This document shows, piece after piece, positions 25,224-33,244 of a stretch of DNA of 42,312 nucleotides. The stretch is from Lachnospiraceae bacterium (lineage in GTDB: Bacteria; Bacillota; Clostridia; Lachnospirales; Lachnospiraceae): the NCBI GenBank assembly GCA_030526405.1, contig JAUNCZ010000028.1, positions 1 to 42,312 on the forward strand, in the 5' to 3' direction. A program made the position numbers and the translations under genes. The notes beneath the pieces were generated by a model, which was not told the origin of the DNA, did not search any database, and saw only the letters and a program-made list of their open reading frames with translations. Every line of letters starts with the position of its first letter. Position 1 is the stretch's first letter.

Positions 25224-27632
25224 TCAGAAGCCCGCAAAACCGCCCTCAGCGGTATCGATCACCATCAGGCAGTCCCTGCGCACCAGATTCAGAATCTTCT
25301 TCATCACACTCTCCGGCACACTGATGCAGCCGGCGGTGGGACGCCCTGAAGAGCAGTGCAGGAAGATGGCAGAGCCCACTCCCGGGGTGCACTGAGGGTT
25401 GTAATCCAGGGCCAGACAGTAACCGTAGGAGCCGGTATAATCAATCAGATGCTCCGCGGAATTCCAGTCCTTCACGGTATTTTTCGTGGATACAAACTGG
25501 TTATAGTATTTGGAGTTCACATCGTCCACCCAGTAATGGGAGCTGTTCACCTGTACATAGTCAAAGGCTGTTCCCGGATCCGGACGAATGCCAAAGGCCA
25601 TGGTGAAGCCATAGGTGCCCCGGGGTGTCTTTCTGTTCCACTCCGTGGTATCTCCCACACCGGCGCTGCCCACATAGCCGGAGCTGGACAGCAGCTGGAA
25701 CCAGGTTCCGTCCTCATTCTTATTCAGCATTACCGTTCGGGCAGAGGTGCCGGAGGCACAGGTCAGGATCAGCTGCTGTGTACTCTCCGCTGCCTTCAGA
25801 TTGGCAGCCAGCTCTGTATACTCTGTCTTCACCTCACTGTAGGGAAGGGTAAATTCCGTATTTCCCGCAAATGTATTGTCTGCATAGATATGTACCAGAT
25901 AGCGTCCGGCATTTCTGTGGCGGGACACATCGATCACCGCCTGCCACACGCCCTCCCCGATCTTTGAGGCAGTGTACCATACAAGATCATCCTGACCGTT
26001 GTACTGGCTCCACACAGGAACAGAAACCGCCTTTGCAGAGGCATTTCTGATGACCACGGTGCGCTTTCCGTCCCCCCTGTCCTTCCGGATCATGACGGAG
26101 GGCAGCTCCAGCTTCTGGTCAGGCTGTCCGATAAACTGCATTTTCCCCTGGGAGGTGACACCATATACATGCACATAATAGGCTCCTTCATCCCTGTGAT
26201 TTTTCATATTTACAGGGATGCGGATGGTGCCGTCACTCTGTCTGATGCCTGTATACCAAACCAGGTCATCCTGACCGTTCTTGGCAGACCAGACAGCCGC
26301 CCGTACCTCCCGAAAAGTGCTCTGCAGCAGGTTTTTAACCAGCACCGGCTGTATTTCCTCCGCTGTCATGTCTCCCAGTTGAATCGTCACCGGCTCCAGC
26401 TCTGCATTGCAGGTGGTATTACCTGCAAAAACCAGATTTCCGCTTTTGGTCACTGCATACAAATGGATATAGAACAGCCCCTGGTGTCTGAAGTCGTTGA
26501 GATCAAACTCAGCGGAAGTTTTTCCGGTGGTAAACCATCTCAGGTCATCCTGACCATTCTCAGCGGACCACACTGCAAACCGCAGCTCCTTCCAGCCCCC
26601 GGGCACCACCAGGTCCTTTACCTGAGCCTGCAGAAGCACAGACTGGGGCATCTGAGCGGCCTCCAGGGTACCCTGCACCGAAAAGCTCGCCCGGGTGCCT
26701 CCCTGGTAACTCTGTTTTCCGGAAAGATCCCTCAGATACACATGGGCAATATAAGTTCCCAGATTATACTTATGGGAGGCAATATCCAGTTTCAAGCGAT
26801 AGCGGATCTCCTCCGCCGTATTTCCAGTAAGTCGCTCCGCTTTATACCACACAATATCTCTCTGCTTCGGATCACTCCAGACCGGAATCTGAATCTCACG
26901 AATCAGCTCCGGATGCTCCAGATCAGACAGCACAACACTGCAGGTTCCCGTCTCCTCATTCAGATCCTCCACAGCAATACTGCCCACAGAGGGGCTTCCT
27001 GTCTCAACGATCTTCTGCATCAGAAACAGAGACCCGGAATAGGCATGGATGTACACCCTGCCCAGATGCTTCAACTGACCTGGATCAAACTCAGCGGTGA
27101 AGACCTTTCCGTTCTCTGATCTTGCCTTCAACCAGATCAGGTCATCCTGACCATTCTCCCCGGACCATACCGCAAATCGAAGCTCCGGATACATGGCCAT
27201 CTCCTGATAGCGAATCTGGATCCTGCCCTCCGGGGTAACACTCCAGGAGATCTCCTGCTCCAGATACCCCGGCTCCTGCGGATCAGTTTCCAGCTGGTCT
27301 GTTTCCAGCTGTCCGCTGTCCGGTAAATCAGAATCCTCTCCGGCAGGAAGCGCCTCTGTATCCTCATCCGGCACTCCGGAATTGCCATCTTCTTCCCATA
27401 TTTCATCCTTTGTACCGGTATCTGCAGTCTCCTCCGGCACCGTATTTTCTGAGTTCCTGTCTGCAGTCTCCGGCATCTTATTTTCTGTGTCTGCAGTCTC
27501 CGGTATTCCGCTTTCCGCACATGGATCTGCCGTCTCCTCACAGGTAAAAGCTGCTGCAGGAACCGCCGGCAGCACCGTACCGCCCACAGCAACAAACCCT
27601 GCCAGCAGCAGGGCAATTACTCTATGCTTCAA
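25224..27632 (-). CDS. Secreted L,D-transpeptidase (YkuD) with five GBS Bsp-like repeats
   Basis: The frame is open from GTG at 27653, but the GAGGGGG ribosome site lies inside that extension. TTG at 27632 gives MKHRVIALLLAGFVAVGG, a proper signal peptide (802 residues). A low-complexity Glu/Thr/Asp-rich spacer (to about 130) is followed by five repeats about 96 residues apart, each with VWS...NGQDD(L)xW (near 163, 259, 362, 457 and 550 of the longer frame). The second is degenerate (DPKQRDIVW). The C terminus is a YkuD domain with IFLHCSSGRPTAGCISV; the nucleophile Cys is near 775. It should form 3-3 cross-links in peptidoglycan or attach proteins, with the repeats binding the wall. Confidence 0.9.
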   Translation of the reverse strand: MKHRVIALLLAGFVAVGGTVLPAVPAAAFTCEETADPCAESGIPETADTENKMPETADRNSENTVPEETADTGTKDEIWEEDGNSGVPDEDTEALPAGEDSDLPDSGQLETDQLETDPQEPGYLEQEISWSVTPEGRIQIRYQEMAMYPELRFAVWSGENGQDDLIWLKARSENGKVFTAEFDPGQLKHLGRVYIHAYSGSLFLMQKIVETGSPSVGSIAVEDLNEETGTCSVVLSDLEHPELIREIQIPVWSDPKQRDIVWYKAERLTGNTAEEIRYRLKLDIASHKYNLGTYIAHVYLRDLSGKQSYQGGTRASFSVQGTLEAAQMPQSVLLQAQVKDLVVPGGWKELRFAVWSAENGQDDLRWFTTGKTSAEFDLNDFRHQGLFYIHLYAVTKSGNLVFAGNTTCNAELEPVTIQLGDMTAEEIQPVLVKNLLQSTFREVRAAVWSAKNGQDDLVWYTGIRQSDGTIRIPVNMKNHRDEGAYYVHVYGVTSQGKMQFIGQPDQKLELPSVMIRKDRGDGKRTVVIRNASAKAVSVPVWSQYNGQDDLVWYTASKIGEGVWQAVIDVSRHRNAGRYLVHIYADNTFAGNTEFTLPYSEVKTEYTELAANLKAAESTQQLILTCASGTSARTVMLNKNEDGTWFQLLSSSGYVGSAGVGDTTEWNRKTPRGTYGFTMAFGIRPDPGTAFDYVQVNSSHYWVDDVNSKYYNQFVSTKNTVKDWNSAEHLIDYTGSYGYCLALDYNPQCTPGVGSAIFLHCSSGRPTAGCISVPESVMKKILNLVRRDCLMVIDTAEGGFAGF

Positions 27633-27773
27633 ATCAATCCCCCTCTTCGTCACACTTCTCTTCCGAATGTATCAGATCCGAACCCCCGGGGCTTATCCGG
27701 GCATCCGAAACTATACAAATCTGACATTTTTTGTCTACTTACAGTCTATTGGAGCCCCGTCCGGAATGCAAGC

Positions 27774-27816
27774 AAAAAAACCCCCGAAAATCCTGTTTTC
27801 ACAGGATTCCCGGGGG
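27774..27816 (-). terminator. Rho-independent terminator of the DegV gene
   Basis: On minus CCCCCGGGAATCCTGTG pairs with CAGGATTTTCGGGGG (27781-27816) and is followed by seven U residues (27774-27780). It lies 41 bases past the DegV stop and separates that gene from the L,D-transpeptidase. Confidence 0.9.
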
Positions 27817-27857
27817 AAGCAAATATTCCGAAACGAATCGGTAACTAATCAGTTTTA

Positions 27858-28691
27858 TTATGCCCGGAAGAAGGCCACGCCCACAGCGCCAGGTCCCACA
27901 TGGGTACCCACAACGGTACAGATCTGAACGCTCTCAAGGGGCTCCACCTTGTTCTCCCACAGCTGCTTGCTGTCATCGATGTATTTCTGAAGAAGGGAAT
28001 CAGAAACACCAGAGTAGGCCAGAAGCACCGGCATGTTATAATCCACACCAACCTCGCTGACCTTCTTGATCAGGTAGTTGTTGGCATTTTTAGAACCGCG
28101 TACCTTTCCAAGAACAGCCACAGTTCCCTCCTCAACAGCGATGGCAGGCTTCACGTTCAGCATGCCTCCCGCAAATGCTGCCAGTTTGGAGATTCGGCCG
28201 CCCTTTTCCAGATACTTCAGTGTATCCAGCATGGCAACCAGACATACATCCTCTTTTTTCTTCTCCACTGCCTGGGCAATCTCATCCAGACCCATTCCCT
28301 GGTCTGCCAGCTGCTGGGCATACTCAGCAAGAATGCCGCCACCCATGGCAACGTTCAGGGTATCCACCACACGGATATTGTCAAACTCTGCAGCTGCAAT
28401 GCAGGCACTCTGATAGGTTCCGGAAAGCTTAGAGGAGACCGTCAGCACCACGGCGCTGTCACCGGCTTTTTCAACCTCCTCAAACACCTCCATGAATCTG
28501 GCGGGAGGAGCCTGGCTTGTAACAGGGAGAAGCTCACTGTCACTGAGTCTTGTATAGAACTCATCCTTGCTCAGATCCACACCGTCCAGATACTCCTGGT
28601 CTCCAAAGGAAACAGTAAGAGGAACCTGACGGATGCGCTCCTTCAGTCTTGGTGTAATATCAATTGCGGAATCTGTAATAATTCTGATCAT
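27858..28691 (-). CDS. DegV/FakB-family fatty-acid-binding protein
   Basis: The 277-residue protein (ATG at 28691 after AAAAGGG; the longer frame has no ribosome site) starts MIRIITDSAIDITPRL, the DegV N terminus. It has PVTSQAPPARFMEVFEE, where the serine contacts the fatty-acid carboxylate, and GGRISK in the second domain. Family members bind a fatty acid and present it to the kinase FakA, making acyl-phosphate for phospholipid synthesis. No fakA lies in the window. The promoter at 28797-28825 and a FabT-like palindrome overlapping the transcript start suggest control by fatty-acid or acyl-ACP levels. It is monocistronic. Confidence 0.93.
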   Translation of the reverse strand: MIRIITDSAIDITPRLKERIRQVPLTVSFGDQEYLDGVDLSKDEFYTRLSDSELLPVTSQAPPARFMEVFEEVEKAGDSAVVLTVSSKLSGTYQSACIAAAEFDNIRVVDTLNVAMGGGILAEYAQQLADQGMGLDEIAQAVEKKKEDVCLVAMLDTLKYLEKGGRISKLAAFAGGMLNVKPAIAVEEGTVAVLGKVRGSKNANNYLIKKVSEVGVDYNMPVLLAYSGVSDSLLQKYIDDSKQLWENKVEPLESVQICTVVGTHVGPGAVGVAFFRA

Positions 28692-28772
28692 ATAAAAACC
28701 CTTTTCATCTCGTAAAAAATGCTGGCAGCTCCGGTGGGCTCTGCCCCCTCTGTTCCGGATACCGCCAGACAT

Positions 28773-28785
28773 TTTGACTGTCAAA
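28773..28785. promoter_or_regulatory. FabT/FabR-like operator TTTGACTGTCAAA
   Basis: A perfect 6+1+6 palindrome lies about 5-17 bases after the predicted transcription start of the DegV gene, a classic repressor position. It resembles the TTTGA..TCAAA sites of the MarR-type fatty-acid regulators FabT/FabR of Firmicutes; that match is from memory. Confidence 0.55.
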
Positions 28786-28796
28786 TTACCAGTCAG

Positions 28797-28825
28797 ATAC
28801 TATCATAGCAACCGTGCATTGTCAA
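28797..28825 (-). promoter_or_regulatory. Sigma-A promoter of the DegV gene
   Basis: On minus a perfect TTGACA (28820-28825) and TAGTAT (28797-28802) are 17 bases apart. Transcription should start near 28790, giving a leader of about 100 bases before the ATG at 28691. Confidence 0.7.
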
Positions 28826-28831
28826 CCAAAA

Positions 28832-29044
28832 TCAGTCACGCAGCAGAAACGCGCCAAACCCGATGAGGATCAGCAGCGGGAATGCAATGCTCAGAAGGCC
28901 ACCGATGGCCATGCAGATCAGAGTCACCGGAAGGAACACCACTGAGACAAGGATCTTGCCGATGCTCCAGGCCGCTCTGATGGCAAAGCCCAGGATCTTT
29001 CCAAAAACCAAAAACACACAGATCATAAAAAGTATTGATAACAT
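28832..29044 (-). CDS. Small two-helix membrane protein
   Basis: ATG at 29044 follows AGGAGG at the right distance and gives 70 residues; the longer frame from 29125 lacks such a site. It has two hydrophobic helices (about 3-24, LFMICVFLVFGKILGFA, and about 33-66, VVFLPVTLICMAIGGLLSIAFPLLILIGFGAFLL) joined by a short basic loop. I do not recognise the family. The size recalls small holin-like or accessory membrane proteins, but nothing in the context supports a function. Its stop lies close to the DegV promoter. Confidence 0.6.
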   Translation of the reverse strand: MLSILFMICVFLVFGKILGFAIRAAWSIGKILVSVVFLPVTLICMAIGGLLSIAFPLLILIGFGAFLLRD

Positions 29045-29220
29045 ATTGTAAGTTTCCTCCTGATTCTTTTGTTCTCTTAGAATAGCACCATTGTACAACG
29101 AAGCAGCCAGGGAATACAGTGCCATTCTGTCGGAATATGTGTGATTATTTCGCCTTTAATCAGGAACAACGTGCAGCTGTCCATCCCTGTTTTCTTTACC
29201 GGAAAATCGCCCCCTTTTGC

Positions 29221-29310
29221 CGTTCAAGTCGACGCTTGCGGAGACTTGGCGCGCGATTCTGGTCAGCTTTAGCTGACATCTTCCCCTCAGAATCGCTGCG
29301 CATCCTCGCG
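29221..29310. repeat. GC-rich imperfect palindrome
   Basis: At the centre GTCAGC (29262-29267) and GCTGAC (29272-29277) form a hairpin. Around it GCGCGATTCTG faces CAGAATCGCTGCGC, and outer CGC/GCG-rich arms extend the pairing. Style and composition resemble the 190-bp element at 290-479, but the sequence is different. It lies in the gene-free stretch 29126-29555. Confidence 0.5.
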
Positions 29311-29316
29311 GAGCGT

Positions 29317-29406
29317 TTTATCTCAGTCAGAGATTGGACTCCCACTGAGACTAATTTGTCAACACTCACTACCTATAGAGGTGGGAGTCTTCTCGACTGA
29401 GATAAA
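29317..29406. repeat. 90-bp element with perfect 12-bp terminal inverted repeats
   Basis: TTTATCTCAGTC (29317-29328) and GACTGAGATAAA (29395-29406) are exact complements. Inside them GACTCCCAC (29337-29345) and GTGGGAGTC (29381-29389) form a second perfect pair around a 35-base loop. TCTCAGT can alternatively pair with ACTGAGA at 29344-29350, so two folds exclude each other. It carries no gene. A miniature element or an IS200/IS605-type end remnant are possible origins. Confidence 0.6.
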
Positions 29407-29412
29407 CATGAA

Positions 29413-29460
29413 TATCCCCCGGGTCCGCTTCCTGTGTACCGGAAGCGGACCCGGGGGATA
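29413..29460. repeat. 20-bp perfect hairpin
   Basis: TATCCCCCGGGTCCGCTTCC (29413-29432) pairs perfectly with 29441-29460 across an 8-base loop. There is no U-run on either side, so it is not a standard terminator, although on minus it lies 96 bases past the last HPr gene and could protect or end the mannitol mRNA. Confidence 0.6.
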
Positions 29461-29503
29461 CCAATGAGAGAATATTTCTAACTGTCTACTGATTTGCTGT
29501 TAA

Positions 29504-29553
29504 AATACTGTGGGAAACACGCTTTCCGTGTTTCTTAAGTTATCCCGGCAGTC
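29504..29553 (+). repeat. Dispersed 50-bp repeat, copy B
   Basis: It is 88% identical to 143-192, with the same hairpin (GAAACACG...CGTGTTTC) and the same AAGTTATC-CGGCAGTC tail. Within the hairpin arm some differences keep the pairing. It ends two bases before the stop codon of the HPr gene at 29556. Confidence 0.75.
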
Positions 29554-29555
29554 TA

Positions 29556-29801
29556 TCAGATGTTCTCCTCCAGAACTTTTTTGAAAGCCTCTGCAGCAGC
29601 GTCATCATCACAGGAAACTGTGATAGTCTCACCACATTTTACGCCAAGTCCCATCAGGGCAAACAGTTTTTTAGCCTCGATTGTTTTGTCACCTTTTGTG
29701 ATCATGATCGGAACACCAGCAGCTTTAGCAGCAGCAACGATCACGCCAGCTGGACGTGCGTGGATACCCTCAGCGTCTTTTACAGTATACTCGAATGTCA
29801 T
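29556..29801 (-). CDS. HPr-family phosphocarrier, Ser46-less (first of two)
   Basis: The 81-residue protein carries the phospho-histidine in GIHARPAG (H14), so it can take phosphate from enzyme I and pass it to an EIIA. The regulatory site of Gram-positive HPr, Ser46 in LKSIMGVMSLG, is replaced: here the stretch reads AKKLFALMGLG, with lysine (45) at that position. It thus should not be phosphorylated by HPr kinase and should not serve CcpA. It is the last gene of the mannitol operon, six bases after the other HPr-like gene. It may be a dedicated carrier for MtlA and MtlR, or the general HPr of the cell. Confidence 0.92.
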   Translation of the reverse strand: MTFEYTVKDAEGIHARPAGVIVAAAKAAGVPIMITKGDKTIEAKKLFALMGLGVKCGETITVSCDDDAAAEAFKKVLEENI

Positions 29802-29807
29802 AGTTTC

Positions 29808-30071
29808 TTACCTCCAATACATAGTACATAATAAAGTTTCGATCGCAGCCAGTGCCTCCTGCTCATCGGAGCCCTCAGCTACAATCACAATGGTGCCGGA
29901 AACCGGAATACGGGTTCTCATAAGGGAAAGGGGTCTTTTGCAGTCTGCAATGGTCCCGTCCCCCTCCAGACAGATCATAGACTCAAAACGGTTTGCAGTC
30001 TCCACGATCATGGCTGCCGGCCGGGCGTGAAACCTTGCGGCCTCACTGAGAGTTATGGTTTTTTTCAGCAT
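29808..30071 (-). CDS. HPr-family phosphocarrier, Ser46-less (second of two)
   Basis: The 87-residue protein aligns without gaps to standard HPr through the central region. H15 lies in RFHARPAAMIV, and position 46 is arginine (CKRPLSLM) instead of serine. Proline 47 and the loss of the MGVM motif set it apart from its neighbour. Its ATG overlaps the mtlD stop by seven bases (ATGCTGA), so it is co-translated with mtlD. The two HPr copies differ along their whole length, so they are not a recent duplication. A role in passing phosphate to the mannitol EIIA or to the PRDs of MtlR is inferred. Confidence 0.85.
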   Translation of the reverse strand: MLKKTITLSEAARFHARPAAMIVETANRFESMICLEGDGTIADCKRPLSLMRTRIPVSGTIVIVAEGSDEQEALAAIETLLCTMYWR

Positions 30072-31201
30072 CCGTAAGCTTCAGCTACCTGAGCAAGAAT
30101 TGTTTCATCTTCCACCCCTGAAAGCTCTTTGAACGCCTCTTTTGCACCCTTCTCTGCAACCAGTGCCTGAACCTCAACACTCTGAGGATCCTCTGGATTG
30201 TTGTAATGAAGAGCGGCACCGATACCAACGATCAGCTTATCAACAGGGAATCCGTAACCAGCTGCTGTCATAGTTGGTTTTACAAGACGGTCTGTTGGGC
30301 TGAGTTTACGTTTTGGCTCACGGCCAACACGTGTTACATCATCCTCAAGATATGGGTTCTTGAAACGTTTGATGATCTTATCGATGTATTTTGCATGTGC
30401 CTCAGCATCAAAGTTGTGTTTTTTAACAAGACCGGCACCGGACTGCTCCATAGCAGCGTGTACGATGTCGTAGATCTCAGGATCCTCAATGGACTCCTTG
30501 ATTGTCTTGTAGCCCTTCTGTACACCAAGGTATGCAGTGATGCAGTGTCCTGTGTTCAGTGTGAAGAGTTTTCTCTCGATGTAAGCCTCCAGATTGTCAG
30601 CCAGGTTCATTCCGGCAATAGCTGGGATCTCGCCCTTGAAGGAAGCTTTCTCAACGTTCCACTCATAGTAGCTCTCAACCACAACATCTGTTGGGATCTC
30701 ATTTCTTACAGGAGGAACGATACGGTCTACAGAGCAATCCGGGAATCCTACATAGGAATCACAGTATGCCTTCTCCTCATCGTTCAGAAGAGCGTATACA
30801 TGCTCCTTCAGCTGAGAGGATGCGCGGATGGCATTCTCACAGGCGATGATATTCAGAGCCTCTTTTGATCCGTTTGCAATACGCTGTTTGATTCCGTTAG
30901 CGATAGCCGGAGCGATTCTTGGAAGGATCACAAGACCAACAGCAGTTGTAAGAACCTCTGCCTTGGCGATCTCATCAACGATCTCTGTTCCTGTAGAAAG
31001 GATACCTGTTACATTATCAATACGATAGTCTTTCTTGTCAACATCCATGATGTGAACAGTGTAAGCCTGATCCTCAGCCAGACGGTTAATGATCATCTCA
31101 TTAACGTCTGCAAATACTACTTTATATCCTGCCTGAGCCAGCAGCATACCGATAAAACCGCGTCCGATATTTCCTGCTCCAAACATAATTGCAGATTTCA
31201 T
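30065..31201 (-). CDS. mtlD: Mannitol-1-phosphate 5-dehydrogenase
   Basis: The 378-residue polyol dehydrogenase oxidises mannitol-1-phosphate to fructose-6-phosphate with NAD+. The N-terminal Rossmann domain has FGAGNIGRGFIG (7-18). The catalytic region holds the family motif KLFTLNTGHCITAYLG (near 212-227). Length is normal (about 380). It follows mtlA after 108 bases that hold a large hairpin, and it overlaps the next HPr-like gene. Confidence 0.96.
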   Translation of the reverse strand: MKSAIMFGAGNIGRGFIGMLLAQAGYKVVFADVNEMIINRLAEDQAYTVHIMDVDKKDYRIDNVTGILSTGTEIVDEIAKAEVLTTAVGLVILPRIAPAIANGIKQRIANGSKEALNIIACENAIRASSQLKEHVYALLNDEEKAYCDSYVGFPDCSVDRIVPPVRNEIPTDVVVESYYEWNVEKASFKGEIPAIAGMNLADNLEAYIERKLFTLNTGHCITAYLGVQKGYKTIKESIEDPEIYDIVHAAMEQSGAGLVKKHNFDAEAHAKYIDKIIKRFKNPYLEDDVTRVGREPKRKLSPTDRLVKPTMTAAGYGFPVDKLIVGIGAALHYNNPEDPQSVEVQALVAEKGAKEAFKELSGVEDETILAQVAEAYGC

Positions 31202-31243
31202 ATTCTTTGCCTCTCTTCTTATAAAACTATGAAATATTATCCC

Positions 31244-31291
31244 CTGTTTCAGTTTCCGGGAACGGTATCCCGTTCCCGGCTCTGAAAACAG
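31244..31291. other. Intercistronic hairpin between mtlA and mtlD
   Basis: CCGGGAACGG (31256-31265) and CCGTTCCCGG (31270-31279) form a perfect 10-bp stem. CTGTTTCAG (31244-31252) and CTGAAAACAG (31282-31291) extend it with one bulge. There is no U-tract. It is placed to stabilise the mtlA 3' end or to set different levels of mtlA and mtlD. Confidence 0.65.
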
Positions 31292-31309
31292 ATATTTACA
31301 TGTCTGTAA

Positions 31310-33163
31310 TTACTGAAGGTGTTTCAGAACAACTCCAGCGTCCTTTGCTGTTAAAAGGTCATTCATAACATCCTCATCCTCCAGAGCGCCACAGATGTTG
31401 CTCAGGATGTCAAGATGCTCGTCGCCAACACCGGCAATACCAAATACCAGGTTCGCTTTCTCATCGCCGAATGGTACTCCGTCCGGATACTGAAGAACTA
31501 CAATACCGGATTTTTTAACTGTACCTTTAGCCTGAGAAGTTCCGTGAGGAATAGCAATTCCCATTCCCATGTAGGTAGTAGCCAGTTTCTCACGCTCCTG
31601 CATAGCAGCGATGTAGGATTTCTCTACATAGCCAAGGGAGTAAAGCAGTTCACCAGCTGCCTGGATTGCCTCCTCCTTTGTAGCTGCCTTCTGTCCCAGT
31701 TTAACACCCTCTTTTACCAGAAGTGTTTTTTTTTCAGCCTTTACCTCAGCTGCTGCAGGTGCTGCAGTCTCAGCTGCAGGTGCTGCTGTAACCTGATTGT
31801 ACAGCTCATCAAGAGCAGGATCAGCCAGGAAGTTTCCGATGGTAACCAGCTGTGCCTGTGGTGCAGATTTGCGAGCACGGTCAGCCAGGATACCCTGAAC
31901 AACAGCGATGTCACAGTCTGCAGGAATGTTGTCTACAGATGTGTTGATAACAGTGATGTCAGGACGTGCAGCTTTGATTCTGTTACGGAATTTTGTAGCT
32001 CCCATAGCAGAAGATCCCATTCCAGCATCACATGCGAAAACGATCTTAGCTACTTTGTCACTTGCTTTTTTAACACCAGGATCAACTGCGATGCCTTTGG
32101 ACTCAGCCTTCATAGCATCTTTCTTAGCCTGAGCCTCCTCAAGGCTCTTGTTTCCGGACATCTTAACGATCGGAGATGCGATCAGGAAGGAGATGCCGGC
32201 AGCAATTACAACACCAAGCAGTGTCATAACAGTTCCTGTTCCTTTTGTTGTCATGGACAGGAAAGCGATGATAGATCCAGGAGAAGCAGGTCCTACAAGT
32301 CCTGTTCCTGTGATTGTGTAGAAGAAGATAGCTGCAATGTTACCAACGATCGGAGCGATGATGATAACAGGGTTCATGAGGATGTATGGGAAGTAGATCT
32401 CATGAATACCGCCCAGGAAGTGAATGATCACTGCTCCAGGTGCAGAACTCTTTGTTACTTTGTCTTTAGAGAATGCCCAGTATGCAAGAAGAACACCAAG
32501 ACCTGGTCCTGGGTTAGCCTCCAGCATGTACATGATGGACTTTCCAGCCTCCTGTGCCTGAAGAGTAGCGATTGGTGTAAAGATACCGTGGTTGATCGCA
32601 TTGTTCAGGAACAGAACCTTTGCAGGCTCGATAAAGATAGCTGCCAGTGGAAGAAGTCCGTGATTAACAAGAACATCAACACCAGCTGTCAGAACAACAA
32701 GTATACCGGCCATGAAAGGTCCGATGAGGTAGAATCCGATGATAGCCAGGATCATACCAAAGATACCAACAGAGAAGTTGTTGATCAGCATCTCGAAACC
32801 AGCAGGCATATTTCCTTCCATAGCCTGATCAAATTTCTTGATGATAAGACCTGCAACAGGTCCCATGATCATAGCACCCATCAGCATTGGATAATCAGGT
32901 GCACCAACAACAACACCGAGTACTGCGATAGCACCCATGATTCCTCCACGGTCGCCGCCAACCAGTCTACCACCTGAGTAAGCAACGAGAACAGGAAGAA
33001 GGTAGTTCAGCATTGGAGATACCATACCAGCCAGTCTCTCATTTGGGATCCAACCGGTTGCGATGAATAATGCTGTGATAAATCCCCATGCAATAAAGGC
33101 TCCGATATTCGGCATAACCATTGCACTGAGGAACTTACCAAATCTCTGAACTGCGTTTTTCAT
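31310..33163 (-). CDS. mtlA: PTS mannitol transporter, fused IICBA
   Basis: The 617-residue permease imports and phosphorylates mannitol. The membrane IIC domain (about 1-340) has the substrate loop GGIHEIYFPY (251-260). IIB (about 370-460) has the phospho-cysteine C378 in ACDAGMGSSAMGA. An Ala/Pro/Glu linker (460-480) leads to IIA (about 480-617), with the phospho-histidine H540 in GIAIPHGT. Firmicutes often encode IIA as a separate mtlF, but here it is fused as in E. coli MtlA. It is preceded by mtlR in the same direction, 81 bases apart, so the two may be one transcript. Confidence 0.97.
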   Translation of the reverse strand: MKNAVQRFGKFLSAMVMPNIGAFIAWGFITALFIATGWIPNERLAGMVSPMLNYLLPVLVAYSGGRLVGGDRGGIMGAIAVLGVVVGAPDYPMLMGAMIMGPVAGLIIKKFDQAMEGNMPAGFEMLINNFSVGIFGMILAIIGFYLIGPFMAGILVVLTAGVDVLVNHGLLPLAAIFIEPAKVLFLNNAINHGIFTPIATLQAQEAGKSIMYMLEANPGPGLGVLLAYWAFSKDKVTKSSAPGAVIIHFLGGIHEIYFPYILMNPVIIIAPIVGNIAAIFFYTITGTGLVGPASPGSIIAFLSMTTKGTGTVMTLLGVVIAAGISFLIASPIVKMSGNKSLEEAQAKKDAMKAESKGIAVDPGVKKASDKVAKIVFACDAGMGSSAMGATKFRNRIKAARPDITVINTSVDNIPADCDIAVVQGILADRARKSAPQAQLVTIGNFLADPALDELYNQVTAAPAAETAAPAAAEVKAEKKTLLVKEGVKLGQKAATKEEAIQAAGELLYSLGYVEKSYIAAMQEREKLATTYMGMGIAIPHGTSQAKGTVKKSGIVVLQYPDGVPFGDEKANLVFGIAGVGDEHLDILSNICGALEDEDVMNDLLTAKDAGVVLKHLQ

Positions 33164-33244
33164 AACTTCTAAGCCCTCCTAAGTTATTAGTTTTTGCCTG
33201 TGACCTCTCAGTCCCCCTTCGCCGAAGCTACAGAGGCTGCTCTG

